Shown here in pieces: positions 1-8,309 of a stretch of 40,958 nucleotides of DNA. Under the pieces are notes generated by a model. It made no database searches. It was not told the origin of the DNA and saw only the letters and a list, made by a program, of their open reading frames with translations. Origin of the DNA: Nitrospinota bacterium (GTDB taxonomy: Bacteria; Nitrospinota; Nitrospinia; Nitrospinales; VA-1); the NCBI GenBank assembly GCA_013349585.1, contig DUZG01000011.1, positions 1 to 40,958 on the forward strand. The letters run 5' to 3'. Positions within the stretch are counted from its first letter, which is position 1. Every line of letters starts with the position of its first letter. The translations under genes were made by a program, and so were the position numbers.

Positions 1-2
1 AA

Positions 3-1496
3 GCCAGTCTCAATAAAAACAAATTGATCCACGACATCAATGCAGAAATGCTGGGAGGGAGCCTGGGTGCAACGGGTAATCTAAAAATCGACAGCAAAAT
101 AATTGTCGACACCACCCTCAAACTAAAAACGATTGATCTTTCATCACTGGATCAACTAGAAAAACCTGTCTATGGAATTGTTTCTGCAGACATCAAATTC
201 AAAGGCCCTATTTCTGACAACGGAAAGTTTTTAACAAGCGGACTCAAAATCGATACTGCATTCGATTTAGAAAATCTAAGTTTTCCTCTTGATATAAAAG
301 GAAAAATGGTCAACGCAGAACTCGGTCGACTTAAAGGAAGTACATCCCTCAACAACAATCAATTAAAGCACGATATCACGGCAAAACTTTTGGGTGGCAA
401 TGCCTCCGTCAAAGGAAGCCTTGGTCTCAAAGAAACAGGCATTAATACTGTCGATACAGATATCGGATTGGAGCATATCGATCTGTCCTGGATTCAAGGC
501 ATCAAAAAAGGGGACTGGATTCCTGCATCCGGAAAACTCACAGGCCAACTTAAAATAAAAGGTTCCTTATCTGAAAAAAATATAAATATCAAACCGACAG
601 GAACACTCACAGCAAGTAAACTTATTCTCGGGACAGGAGAAAAAAAGAACACCATCGAAACAGCTAGGCTAACCCTTAAGGATAGTTCTAAAGAATTTAC
701 CCACGCCCTGATAGAACTGGATGAATTTAAAACCGCCGGGTTACAGTTTAAAAAAGTTCAAACAAAATTTAAAATCAACCCCAAGCAAATAGACCTGACC
801 GAAGGTCGGGTCTCACCTGAACACGGACAAATAAAACTTGCAGGAAGCTTCCTACCTCCGTCGAGGGCTTATCGATTGCGATTTCAGGGAGACAAACTAA
901 ACATAGAGGATTTTCTAAAACAACTAGCCGGCCCTTTAAGTTTGCAAGGGAAACTCAACGGAAAATTACCTGAAAACTCCACAGGGTTCCCTGATATTGC
1001 AAAAGAGTTATCAGGGCAGATGAAAATCAACCTTACCGATGGCACCCTACCCGAACTTGGATCTTTGAAGACGTTGCTCACTATTTTAAATCCCACCACC
1101 ATTCTGCAGGCAAAGAAAGCGGCTCTGAACTACGAATCTTTGGGAGGCGATTTTAAAATAGTTAAGGGTCTGGTTAAAACCGACAACTTTGAAATGATAA
1201 GTCCACAAATCACTCTTCAGGTTGTGGGTGAGGCCAACCTCGGAACCGACACCGTCAACGCACAGGTCAAGGCCATGCCACTACAAATGCTGGACAAAAC
1301 CATTAAATCCATTCCTCTTCTGGGTCAAATTTTAACGGGTGGTGAAAAAGGTGGCATAATCGAAACCTATTTCAAAGTCGATGGAAAGCTGAGCGCCCCC
1401 AGCGTCTCACCGCAACTGCATAAATCGCTGACCAAAAAACCAGGAAATATGCTGAAAGAATTCCTTAAGATTCCCGAAAATCTTACAAATAATTAA
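3..1496 (+). CDS. AsmA-family outer-membrane/envelope assembly protein, 3' part only
   Basis: The reading frame is already open at the first full codon of the window, so this is the C-terminal ~497 residues of a longer protein. The visible part is a run of beta-strand-like repeats rich in Gly, Lys and Leu. Two stretches about 110 residues apart resemble each other (an S-L-N-x-N-x-L-x-H-D-I motif followed by a G-G-x-L/A-x-x-x-G-x-L segment). The end, with SIPLLGQILTGGEKGG and a following FKVDGKLSAPSVSP, is typical of the AsmA C-terminal region. AsmA-like proteins are inner-membrane-anchored, mostly periplasmic, and are linked to lipid transport between the two membranes. The membrane anchor lies outside the window. 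The stop codon sits in a perfect 14-bp palindrome at 1493-1506, for which no role is claimed. Confidence 0.8.
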   Translation, partial: ASLNKNKLIHDINAEMLGGSLGATGNLKIDSKIIVDTTLKLKTIDLSSLDQLEKPVYGIVSADIKFKGPISDNGKFLTSGLKIDTAFDLENLSFPLDIKGKMVNAELGRLKGSTSLNNNQLKHDITAKLLGGNASVKGSLGLKETGINTVDTDIGLEHIDLSWIQGIKKGDWIPASGKLTGQLKIKGSLSEKNINIKPTGTLTASKLILGTGEKKNTIETARLTLKDSSKEFTHALIELDEFKTAGLQFKKVQTKFKINPKQIDLTEGRVSPEHGQIKLAGSFLPPSRAYRLRFQGDKLNIEDFLKQLAGPLSLQGKLNGKLPENSTGFPDIAKELSGQMKINLTDGTLPELGSLKTLLTILNPTTILQAKKAALNYESLGGDFKIVKGLVKTDNFEMISPQITLQVVGEANLGTDTVNAQVKAMPLQMLDKTIKSIPLLGQILTGGEKGGIIETYFKVDGKLSAPSVSPQLHKSLTKKPGNMLKEFLKIPENLTNN

Positions 1497-1618
1497 ACCG
1501 GTTTAAACAGGCTTTACGGTCAACTCGAGGTGGAGTTGTTCGCGCAGTTCACCTTGAATGCATTTCAAGGGTAGAAGCCCCAACGGCCTCTTTTGTTCCT
1601 ATGCAAAATAATATAATA

Positions 1619-1674
1619 TTGGTTTTCTGAATCCGATTCCAAGATGTAGTCAAGAATGGACTTGCCCCCTTTAC
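1619..1674. repeat. Dispersed ~50-bp repeat, copy A
   Basis: This stretch, from TTGGTTTTCTGAATCCGA to CTTGCCCCCTTTAC, recurs at 3183-3232 in the same orientation, with a 6-bp gap and several substitutions. Read on the minus strand, both copies stay open and keep a similar peptide (K-G-x-K-S-x-x-D-Y-I ... S-D-S-E-x-Q). The length difference is exactly two codons, so the repeat may be the remnant of a coding sequence. No terminal inverted repeats or target duplications were found around it. Confidence 0.6.
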
Positions 1675-1723
1675 TTTTTTGGAGTCGGCTCACTTTATTA
1701 ACATCAAACTCCGAGAATGATAA

Positions 1724-2046
1724 ATGAGCGACACTCCTCCCCCATTCCCACAGTGCCACTCTGCATACACTTATGAAGATGGTAATCTTGTCGTCTGCCC
1801 AGAGTGTGGACACGATTGGAATCCCGATGCAGCAACTACAGAGAAGGATTTGCTTGTAGTGAAGGATGCCTATGGAACCCTCTTAAAAGACGGAGATATG
1901 GTTCTCCGGTCAATGATCTGAAGGTAAAAGGCTCCTCTTCTGTGGCAAAAGTTGGTACCAAGGTAAAAATCAACCGCCTTATAGACGGCGACCATAATAT
2001 CGACTGCGAGATTACCGGTATCGGAGTAATGATGTTAAAGTCGTAA
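1724..2046 (+). pseudogene. phnA/yjdM-like zinc-ribbon protein, frameshifted
   Basis: The first 60 codons read MSDTPPPFPQCHSAYTYEDG and then a [10 protein letters not shown] motif, as in the N-terminal zinc ribbon of the PhnA (YjdM) family. The frame then ends at 1919-1921. The rest of the family (DLKVKGSSS ... VGTKVK ... [10 protein letters not shown]) continues one frame over to a stop at 2044-2046. Restoring one G in the GG at 1908-1909 joins the two parts into a protein of about 107 residues, the normal family length. The first zinc-ligand cysteine (usually P-x-C-P-x-C) is Phe here, a second independent change. The family is small, cytoplasmic and, despite its name, has no proven role in phosphonate breakdown. 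The two lesions together favour a decaying gene over a sequencing slip alone. Confidence 0.85.
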
Positions 2047-2065
2047 TTTGTTAAGAAAGCTTAAG

Positions 2066-2425
2066 ATGAAAGACAAACTCTCCAAGGATCGAATTGTCTA
2101 CTCCACCGAACAAGGTAGAATCTGTCCCGGCTGTGGTAATCCCGTTAACCAATGCACCTGTCGCAAACAGAAATCACCATCCGGTGATGGTAACGTACGA
2201 GTCTCCCATGAGACTAAGGGTAGAAAAGGTAAAGGTGTGACGTTGATTAAAGGGCTCGATATGGATGCTGCTACCCTAAAATTGACGAGCAAGAAGCTCA
2301 AAGCGATGTGCGGTTCCGGCGGTACGGTCAAAGAAGGCATCATCGAGATCCAAGGCGACCAGATTGAACGTATACTTGACTATTTGAAGAAGCAAGGAGT
2401 GAGGGCCAAACGGGCTGGTGGGTGA
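2066..2425 (+). CDS. SUI1/YciH-family translation initiation factor-like protein
   Basis: A 119-residue protein. A short N-terminal zinc-knuckle-like stretch (ICPGCGNPVNQCTC, four cysteines) is followed by a basic linker. The SUI1 fold comes last: GKGVTLIKGLDMD, LKLTSKKLKAMCGSGGTVKE, then IEIQGDQIERILDYLKKQG. The C-G-x-G-G-T-V-K motif is the signature of eIF1/YciH proteins, which bind the small ribosomal subunit; the bacterial role is poorly defined. The ATG at 2066 was chosen over a TTG at 2048 because family members begin just before the Cys motif. It starts 19 nt after the broken phnA gene. Family assignment is firm, exact function is not. Confidence 0.9.
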   Translation: MKDKLSKDRIVYSTEQGRICPGCGNPVNQCTCRKQKSPSGDGNVRVSHETKGRKGKGVTLIKGLDMDAATLKLTSKKLKAMCGSGGTVKEGIIEIQGDQIERILDYLKKQGVRAKRAGG

Positions 2426-3075
2426 AGAGGTTAGCCTACCCCTTCAGGATCATGAGGAGCAACAGATTATTGAGGTTCCCCATCAAGTTTTTGGCAGAAA
2501 AGAGTTTCAGTCCTTTCATACCTGATTCTGGTGTTTCTTCTCCTGAATAGTCAATGCCGGCAAAATGATCCTAATTCATCAATGATTACCAACCAAATAT
2601 TTCCTATTTTTCCATGACCTAAACATTAAGTAATAGTCCCAAAATGGTACTAAAGTGCGTTATTACGATTTTATACTTTTTCATTCCTCTGCTAGATAAA
2701 ATCTAAATTAATATGATCGAAGCCCTTCCCCAAAAACCTGAAAATAAACTGCGGGACTATTTTGGTTCACTTCATCTTATTCTAAATTCTCTAGTATTTT
2801 GGCAAGGTATTAAAAGTAGCTAGGCTATCAGATAAGCCGCCCAATCTTGAGAGGTTAAAGGGACCTGAGCTTCGCTGGTCTCTCTCGCCGGAAACCTCAC
2901 TTGTTGGCCGGGGTTCGATTCACCTTGGGGCTACTCCCTTAGCATGGAGTTTCGGTGTTATTAGGTAAAGATTTGCATCTTATTATCCTTTTATGCTGTT
3001 AAAGTATCAAGACACTTGTTTAAATGAAGATCACCTAAATCAAGGATTACCCCTTTTTCTATTAGCCCCCTAATC
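2426..3075. other. 650-bp gene-poor stretch between yciH-like gene and acyltransferase remnant
   Basis: Most of it is AT-rich with frequent stops in all frames. One distinctly GC-richer patch (about 2840-2940) lies inside a 57-codon open frame, 2795-2968, that has no start codon and no resemblance I recognise. A GGTTCGATTC string in that patch looks like a tRNA T-loop, but the flanking arms do not pair. Together with the neighbouring gene fragment, this looks like debris of past insertions. Confidence 0.4.
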
Positions 3076-3207
3076 ATGAAATTAGTTTATAGACCCGAAA
3101 TAGACGGTCTTCGTGCCATTGCTGTCGTTTCAGTAATTCTCTACCATGCTCAGATCACACTCTTTGGGCACGCCTTCTTAAATTGGATTTCTGAATCCGA
3201 GATGTAG
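3076..3207 (+). pseudogene. Acyltransferase-3 (OafA/YrhL-like) N-terminal fragment
   Basis: From the ATG at 3076 the frame reads MKLVYRPEIDGLRAIAVVSV and then ILYHAQ. This is the hallmark start of acyltransferase-3 membrane proteins (Y-R-P-E-I-D-G-L-R-A-I-A-V), which O-acylate sugars of surface polysaccharides. After about 35 residues the similarity stops just where repeat copy B begins (3183), and a stop follows at 3205-3207. The expected next motif (G-G-x-x-G-V-D-x-F-F-V-x-S-G) and about ten membrane helices are missing and were not found downstream. It is a truncated remnant. Confidence 0.85.
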
Positions 3208-3232
3208 TCAAAAAAAGACTTGCTCCCTTTAT
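3183..3232. repeat. Dispersed ~50-bp repeat, copy B
   Basis: Second copy of the repeat at 1619-1674, in the same orientation, lacking six bases (TTCCAA or equivalent) in the middle. It cuts the acyltransferase-3 fragment on its left and ends a few bases before the start codon of the next gene on its right. It therefore marks a recombination or insertion junction. Confidence 0.6.
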
Positions 3233-3235
3233 AAA

Positions 3236-3949
3236 ATGAATAAGAAAACTCAAAAGCTACAATCAACAATAGAGAATCAAAAGCTTGCCTTGGAGCAGGA
3301 AGAAGAATATTACCAATCGACCACCATTAACCCCGAAGAGTATCTAGCCAAACTATACTGGTCAGGCGAAGATTGCGAACGGTTATTTTTTGTTAACGAA
3401 GTTGCGTTTGAAGATCGACGCACACGAAAACAAAAAAACTTTCTAAAATATTTAACTAATGCAATAGATACTGGAGAATTAATCAATCTTAATAAATCTG
3501 GCTCTTTTTCTCATTCAGACAAACCTTTTTCATTTACCCTTCATGCACTATTTGACCCATCAGAATTTAAGTCATGGATTAATCACTCAAAAACAAAAAA
3601 AACTTTTGATAGTTTTGAAATAAAAACTCCTAAAAAAGTTTCTTTAATTTTCAAATCAATAAAATCCTCTCCCCACTCATCAATTCCTCCCGAAAAAAAA
3701 GGAAAGAAAGACTCACCATTAAAAGAACTCGTGAAAAGTAAGGTTTTTGAAATTCTTAATACCAATGATGATGATTCAATTTCCAAACTAGTGAATAGCA
3801 CAAAAATCACAAAAATTTTAGCACCCAATGCCCATCACACTGGAGTAGAAAGCATTTCTAACAGGGAATATAAAGAACGATATTCAAAATCTAGAAGATC
3901 AGTTTTTGAATACATTCGGGAAGCAAAAAAAGAGTTTTACAGTAAATAG
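3236..3949 (+). CDS. Hypothetical protein, lysine-rich, AT-rich orphan
   Basis: A 237-residue protein that I do not recognise. It is hydrophilic, with a charged N-terminal helix (MNKKTQKLQSTIENQKLALE), no signal peptide, no membrane segment and a Lys/Ser-rich middle (residues ~115-165). The C-terminus has an R-E-Y-K-E-R-Y-S-K-S-R-R-S-V-F-E-Y-I-R-E-A-K-K stretch. Its base composition is clearly more AT-rich than that of the housekeeping genes around it. It starts directly after repeat copy B with no visible Shine-Dalgarno sequence. The long uninterrupted frame suggests a real gene, probably acquired. Regulation and function are unknown. Confidence 0.55.
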   Translation: MNKKTQKLQSTIENQKLALEQEEEYYQSTTINPEEYLAKLYWSGEDCERLFFVNEVAFEDRRTRKQKNFLKYLTNAIDTGELINLNKSGSFSHSDKPFSFTLHALFDPSEFKSWINHSKTKKTFDSFEIKTPKKVSLIFKSIKSSPHSSIPPEKKGKKDSPLKELVKSKVFEILNTNDDDSISKLVNSTKITKILAPNAHHTGVESISNREYKERYSKSRRSVFEYIREAKKEFYSK

Positions 3950-4164
3950 TCAAATACAGAATTTACAAACAATCGGGTGGGTTAAAATTATTTGAACGCC
4001 CGCTTTTGGCCGAAAACTGCCTATTAAGAAAGTAATCACTGGAAATTGCCAATGATTTTCCAAACCCTCAATAGCAAAACAAACAAGCTCACTCCACACA
4101 GAAAAAATCCCTAATCCATTGTATCTTTTACTCTTGGATTGCTTTGGCACCGAGCGTGACCCGG

Positions 4165-4458
4165 TTAGTCGAAATCAAAATCGCGGAGAGGTTTGTCGGT
4201 TGAGGAGCGATCTACATGTTTTAGTGATTCTTTTAGTTTCTCATCTAGAAGTCGGCTGCGTTCTTTCTGAGTTTCACTGTGCTTCTTAAAAAGACTTTCT
4301 TTTTCCTTTTGCCGACTCCCCAGGTCATTCACCATATCTGATAATGAAGGCATTGGTTTTTCTTTCTTTTCTTCCCAGATTATTTCACCGGTCTTTTTAT
4401 CTACCTGCAACTTGGTTTCGCAGCAGGGACAAACCACTTCTATTTTCTTCGATCCCAT
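4165..4458 (-). CDS. Small zinc-ribbon plus coiled-coil protein
   Basis: A 97-residue protein. The N-terminus has a single C-P-C-C motif (VVCPCCETKLQVD) followed by a beta hairpin, K-K-T-G-E-I-I-W-E. The rest is a strongly charged, helix-prone segment of Lys, Glu and Arg that probably forms a coiled coil, ending in an acidic R-D-F-D-F-D tail. Similar small proteins with a C-P-x-C/ETGEV start and a helical tail are known from other Gram-negative bacteria, without a function. A GAGAAGG sits 2 nt before the ATG. It is divergent from bioD, with about 100 bp between the starts. Confidence 0.7.
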   Translation of the reverse strand: MGSKKIEVVCPCCETKLQVDKKTGEIIWEEKKEKPMPSLSDMVNDLGSRQKEKESLFKKHSETQKERSRLLDEKLKESLKHVDRSSTDKPLRDFDFD

Positions 4459-4515
4459 AACCTTCTCGATCTGATGGATTAATAACTTGCCTCCTTAACC
4501 GGAAGCCGTTAATAA

Positions 4516-5262
<747 letters not shown>

Positions 5263-5331
5263 CAGCTGACTATTCACTAACCTGTATTTTGCAAAATAAC
5301 TCCCAAGAAAAATGAAATATTATTAAGTCTC

Positions 5332-5368
5332 GATTGCCGCGCTCCTTTCAGTCGCTCGCAATGACAAG
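5332..5368. repeat. Dispersed intergenic palindromic repeat, copy 1
   Basis: The stretch GATTGCCGCGCTCCTTTCAG followed by TCGCTCGCAATGACA belongs to the family of intergenic elements of the form GATTGCC ... GCTCGCAATGACA that occur in many bacterial genomes. Related copies lie at 28601-28636 and 36109-36213. It lies in the gap between the convergent bioD and response regulator genes. Confidence 0.6.
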
Positions 5369-5445
5369 AAATAGGATAGTGGGCTCGATAATGCGCTAAA
5401 CAAACTTTGACCGCTTCTAAACGTAATGCAAAGTTACCTCTCCCG

Positions 5446-6144
5446 TTAGGGAGTGAATTCGTAGCCTTTTTCACGGTGGGTAATAATGTAGCGAGGCGAT
5501 TGCGGTTTCTTTTCAAAATATTTTCTTAGTCGAGCAACAAAATTATCGATGGTGCGAGTTTCTGTTTGTGGATCGTATCCCCACACTTTTTCCAGAAGCT
5601 CTTCACGACTTACGATATCACCTTTTTGCGAAACCAAAAGGCGCATCATCAAGGCTTCTTTTGCGGTCAGGTAAAACTCCCCGGCACAACCTTTCGCTCT
5701 GCCGTTGATAAAGTTGATCCACATATCTCCAAAGTGAAATATTTCCTGATCGTGAACCGGCTCCTTGTACCACTCCCATCGACGCAAGATGCCCTTTACC
5801 CTGAGTAGCAGTTCTGGCAAATGAAACGGTTTGGTCAAATAATCATCGGCTCCAGCTTCCAACCCAAGCTGCCTATCTTCATCCGATGATTTCGCCGACA
5901 ACATTAAAATGGGGAATCGCAAATCGGTATTACGCACTCGCCGAGCCACTTCGATGCCATTGAGTTTGGGCAGCATAATATCGAGGATCATTAAATCGAA
6001 GGCTTCTTCACTCAACAATTCAATAGCGGATTCACCGTTATCGACCAGGGATACGGTATAACCTTCGCGTTTCAGGTTAAACTGCAGCCCTTTCGCAAGA
6101 TGCGATTCGTCTTCTACGACCAGAATTTTTTTTGCATCACTCAT
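5446..6144 (-). CDS. OmpR/PhoB-family DNA-binding response regulator
   Basis: A 232-residue two-domain regulator. The receiver domain (1-120) has acidic residues E11 and D12, the phospho-acceptor D55 in LDIMLPKLNG, the switch serine in LMLSAKSS and the lysine in DDYLTKPF. The C-terminal winged helix (~130-230) shows LTAKEALMMRLLVS, SREELLEKVWGYD, and R-T-I-D-N-F-V-A-R-L-R-K with a final G-Y-E-F wing. It lies 21 nt downstream of the histidine kinase on the same strand, so the two form one operon and a cognate pair. The stimulus is unknown. The nearest gene in the other direction is a lipid desaturase divergent from the kinase; a regulatory link is possible but not shown. Confidence 0.95.
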   Translation of the reverse strand: MSDAKKILVVEDESHLAKGLQFNLKREGYTVSLVDNGESAIELLSEEAFDLMILDIMLPKLNGIEVARRVRNTDLRFPILMLSAKSSDEDRQLGLEAGADDYLTKPFHLPELLLRVKGILRRWEWYKEPVHDQEIFHFGDMWINFINGRAKGCAGEFYLTAKEALMMRLLVSQKGDIVSREELLEKVWGYDPQTETRTIDNFVARLRKYFEKKPQSPRYIITHREKGYEFTP

Positions 6145-6165
6145 ATAATTTTATTTAAAAAACTT

Positions 6166-7122
6166 TCAAACAGTCAGCCCACGGCTTACAGGAAGAGAGA
6201 CAGTAAACACAGAGCCATTACTTCGACCTGGACTTGCAACCCTAAGCTTGCCCTTGTGGTTCTTTACAATTTCACGCGAGATAAACAATCCCAGCCCTGC
6301 GCCTTCGATATTTTGCGTATCTTCGTTTTGCACCCTATAAAACTTCTTAAAGACTTTTTTCATATCCTTACTATCGAACCCGATTCCCTTGTCGGCAAAA
6401 TCAATATCCCAAAACCTACCAGTTCTATAAAGATGTATCTTAAGGGCTGAACCAACTGGGGAGTAGCGTAACGCATTGCCGATGAGATTATTAAATACCA
6501 TCTGCAACGCCTTCCTATCCAGCGTTAAAAGCGGCGAGGCTTCCAACTGCAAATCTACCTTGCATTTATTCTCTTCGAATTGACGTTTGTGATCTTGCAC
6601 TACCTCTGACAAAAACTTGCCAAGGTCCACCTTTTGGAACTGCAGTTCCATGCTTTTTGGATCGGCTTTACTAGACTGAAGAATATTTTCTATCAACCCC
6701 GAAAGGCGGGATGTGTCGGACAACATGGTCTCGACAAAATCTTTACTCTCTTCCGTAGAAACATCTTGATACTTTAAAGTTTCCAGATAAAGCTGGATAG
6801 AGGCAAGGGGAGATTTTAATTCATGGGACACGCTGGCCACAAAATTACTTTGCATCTGATTCAAGCGATTTTGTTTATTCCAATAAACAAAAATCACATA
6901 TACCCCCGCAAGGATGAGGAGCATTAGAAAACAACCTTCAAATAGAATCAACCATTCCACTTCAGCCGTGAACAAATCGGGGCGAATCTTTTGAGCCAAT
7001 TCTTTTATGGAAAGATTATTTTTCAGGTACCAGTTAATCCAGATCGCCATAAGAACGATCCAAGCAACTTGCACCCCAATAAAAACCATGATGGGATGAA
7101 ACAATGCGCGCAACTTATTCAC
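6166..7122 (-). CDS. Sensor histidine kinase, membrane-bound
   Basis: A 318-residue kinase. Two membrane helices (about 10-32 and 57-80) flank a very short periplasmic loop of about 25 residues, too small for a typical ligand-binding domain. The phospho-accepting His is residue 100 in VSHELKSPLASIQ (HisKA). The ATPase domain follows with NNLIGNALRYSP (N box), DKGIGFD (G1) and GAGLGLFISREIVKNHKG (G2). There is no obvious HAMP or PAS domain. It is followed at 21 nt by its response regulator. The short loop suggests that it senses the membrane itself or works with a partner protein (inference). Confidence 0.93.
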   Translation of the reverse strand: MNKLRALFHPIMVFIGVQVAWIVLMAIWINWYLKNNLSIKELAQKIRPDLFTAEVEWLILFEGCFLMLLILAGVYVIFVYWNKQNRLNQMQSNFVASVSHELKSPLASIQLYLETLKYQDVSTEESKDFVETMLSDTSRLSGLIENILQSSKADPKSMELQFQKVDLGKFLSEVVQDHKRQFEENKCKVDLQLEASPLLTLDRKALQMVFNNLIGNALRYSPVGSALKIHLYRTGRFWDIDFADKGIGFDSKDMKKVFKKFYRVQNEDTQNIEGAGLGLFISREIVKNHKGKLRVASPGRSNGSVFTVSLPVSRGLTV

Positions 7123-7323
7123 CCGACCACTCCCTATATTTATCCAGATAAGTTCCCATAATATCCAACTTCACCAAGGCCTTGGAAGAAAGGAGAAGCC
7201 CGACTCACCATCCCCATCCGGACCTCTGACCCCAGGCAATATTACATAAGTTTTACACAGGGATTCTTGAAATAAGGATAACATAGAGAAGTAAAATTTA
7301 TTGTAATTATAGAGGTTTCCAAT

Positions 7324-8232
7324 ATGACAACCCAAACGGTTCCTAATTATTCGATGAAGTTCAACCCCATTGCATTCGGCCACTTTTCGCTGATTCACGG
7401 TATGGCTTTGTTTGCATTTTTCCCTTTCGCATTTTCTTGGAGTGCGGTTGCGGTAATGCTTGTTCTTTACTGGGTCACAGCATCATTAGGGATTTGTTTA
7501 GGTTATCATCGTTTTCTGACTCATCGGGGTTTTACGGCCCCAAAATGGGTTGCTTATACAATAGTATTTTTTGGCACACTTGCCTGCCAGAATGGCCCAA
7601 TCAAATGGGTCGGTCAGCATCGCATGCATCATGCTGGCTCAGACACGGTAAACGATCCGCACAGTGCTGAGAAAGGTTTCTGGTGGTCACATATCACTTG
7701 GATGCTATTCACCCATTCCAAATTTGATGATAAAAAAACTCTAAACGATTACACAAAAGATTTCAGCAACGATAAATACTATCAATTTCTGGACAAGTAT
7801 TTCATCCATATCCAGGTTGTATTCGGGTTCATTCTTCTCGCCATCGGCGGAATCCCTTGGGTTATATGGGGAATTTTTGTTCGTCTGGCTGTCGTTTATC
7901 ATTCCACTTGGTTTGTTAACAGCGCTGCCCATACTTTTGGTTATGTCACCTTTCCGCTCAAAGACGACCTTGCCACCAACTGCTGGTGGGTAGGGCTTTT
8001 AGCCTGGGGAGAAGGTTGGCACAACAACCATCACGCATTCCCAAAATCAGCGCGTCACGGATTACGTCCTTGGGAAATAGATATGACATGGTGGGCTCTC
8101 TGCTTCCTTGAAAAACTCGGTTTGGCCAAAGATATTAAAGTAGCGCAGTTGATTCCTAACCCCGCCCACGAAAAAGAAAATGCAAGTACAGAACCTGCAT
8201 TCATCGGGAAAATGGGAACTCAAGCCGCTTAA
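7324..8232 (+). CDS. Acyl-lipid/acyl-CoA desaturase (delta-9 type)
   Basis: A 302-residue integral membrane di-iron enzyme that puts a cis double bond into fatty acyl chains. The three histidine boxes are all present: GYHRFLTHRGF (HxxxxH), GQHRMHHAGSD (HxxHH) and EGWHNNHHAFP (HxxHH). Hydrophobic segments near residues 20-60 and 160-195 form the expected pairs of membrane helices. A GAGG lies about 9 nt before the ATG. It is divergent from the histidine kinase gene, with a shared 200-bp upstream region. Substrate (CoA- or lipid-linked) cannot be told from sequence by eye. Confidence 0.93.
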   Translation: MTTQTVPNYSMKFNPIAFGHFSLIHGMALFAFFPFAFSWSAVAVMLVLYWVTASLGICLGYHRFLTHRGFTAPKWVAYTIVFFGTLACQNGPIKWVGQHRMHHAGSDTVNDPHSAEKGFWWSHITWMLFTHSKFDDKKTLNDYTKDFSNDKYYQFLDKYFIHIQVVFGFILLAIGGIPWVIWGIFVRLAVVYHSTWFVNSAAHTFGYVTFPLKDDLATNCWWVGLLAWGEGWHNNHHAFPKSARHGLRPWEIDMTWWALCFLEKLGLAKDIKVAQLIPNPAHEKENASTEPAFIGKMGTQAA

Positions 8233-8309
8233 CCCTCTAGCGAGGCAGGTTCACGAGCTTAAGAGGCCTTTAGCAGGCGTTATATCCGGAAATAGGGCTA
8301 GAGTTTTCC

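Noticed and set aside
1493-1506. Perfect 14-bp palindrome TTAAACCGGTTTAA at the AsmA-like stop codon
   Set aside because: It is short, has no T-run and no repeat elsewhere that I could see, so it gives no support for a terminator or operator call.
1565-1813. An 82-codon minus-strand frame overlapping the start of phnA
   Set aside because: Its 5' half is the antisense of the phnA remnant. Only the part over the repeat (about 1619-1690) shows any conservation, so it was kept as a repeat and not called a gene.
2860-2935. tRNA- or tmRNA-like sequence with GGTTCGATTC
   Set aside because: The bases flanking the would-be T-loop do not pair, and no acceptor stem, anticodon arm or CCA end was found.
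3950-4150. A 66-codon minus-strand frame between the orphan gene and the zinc-ribbon gene
   Set aside because: No ribosome binding site and no recognisable sequence. Its start overlaps the region just before the next gene's stop, and it is likely a chance frame.
8235-8307. Possible desaturase terminator: CTCTAGC ... GCTAGAG followed by TTTT
   Set aside because: The 7-bp stem has a loop of about 55 bases, too large to be convincing.
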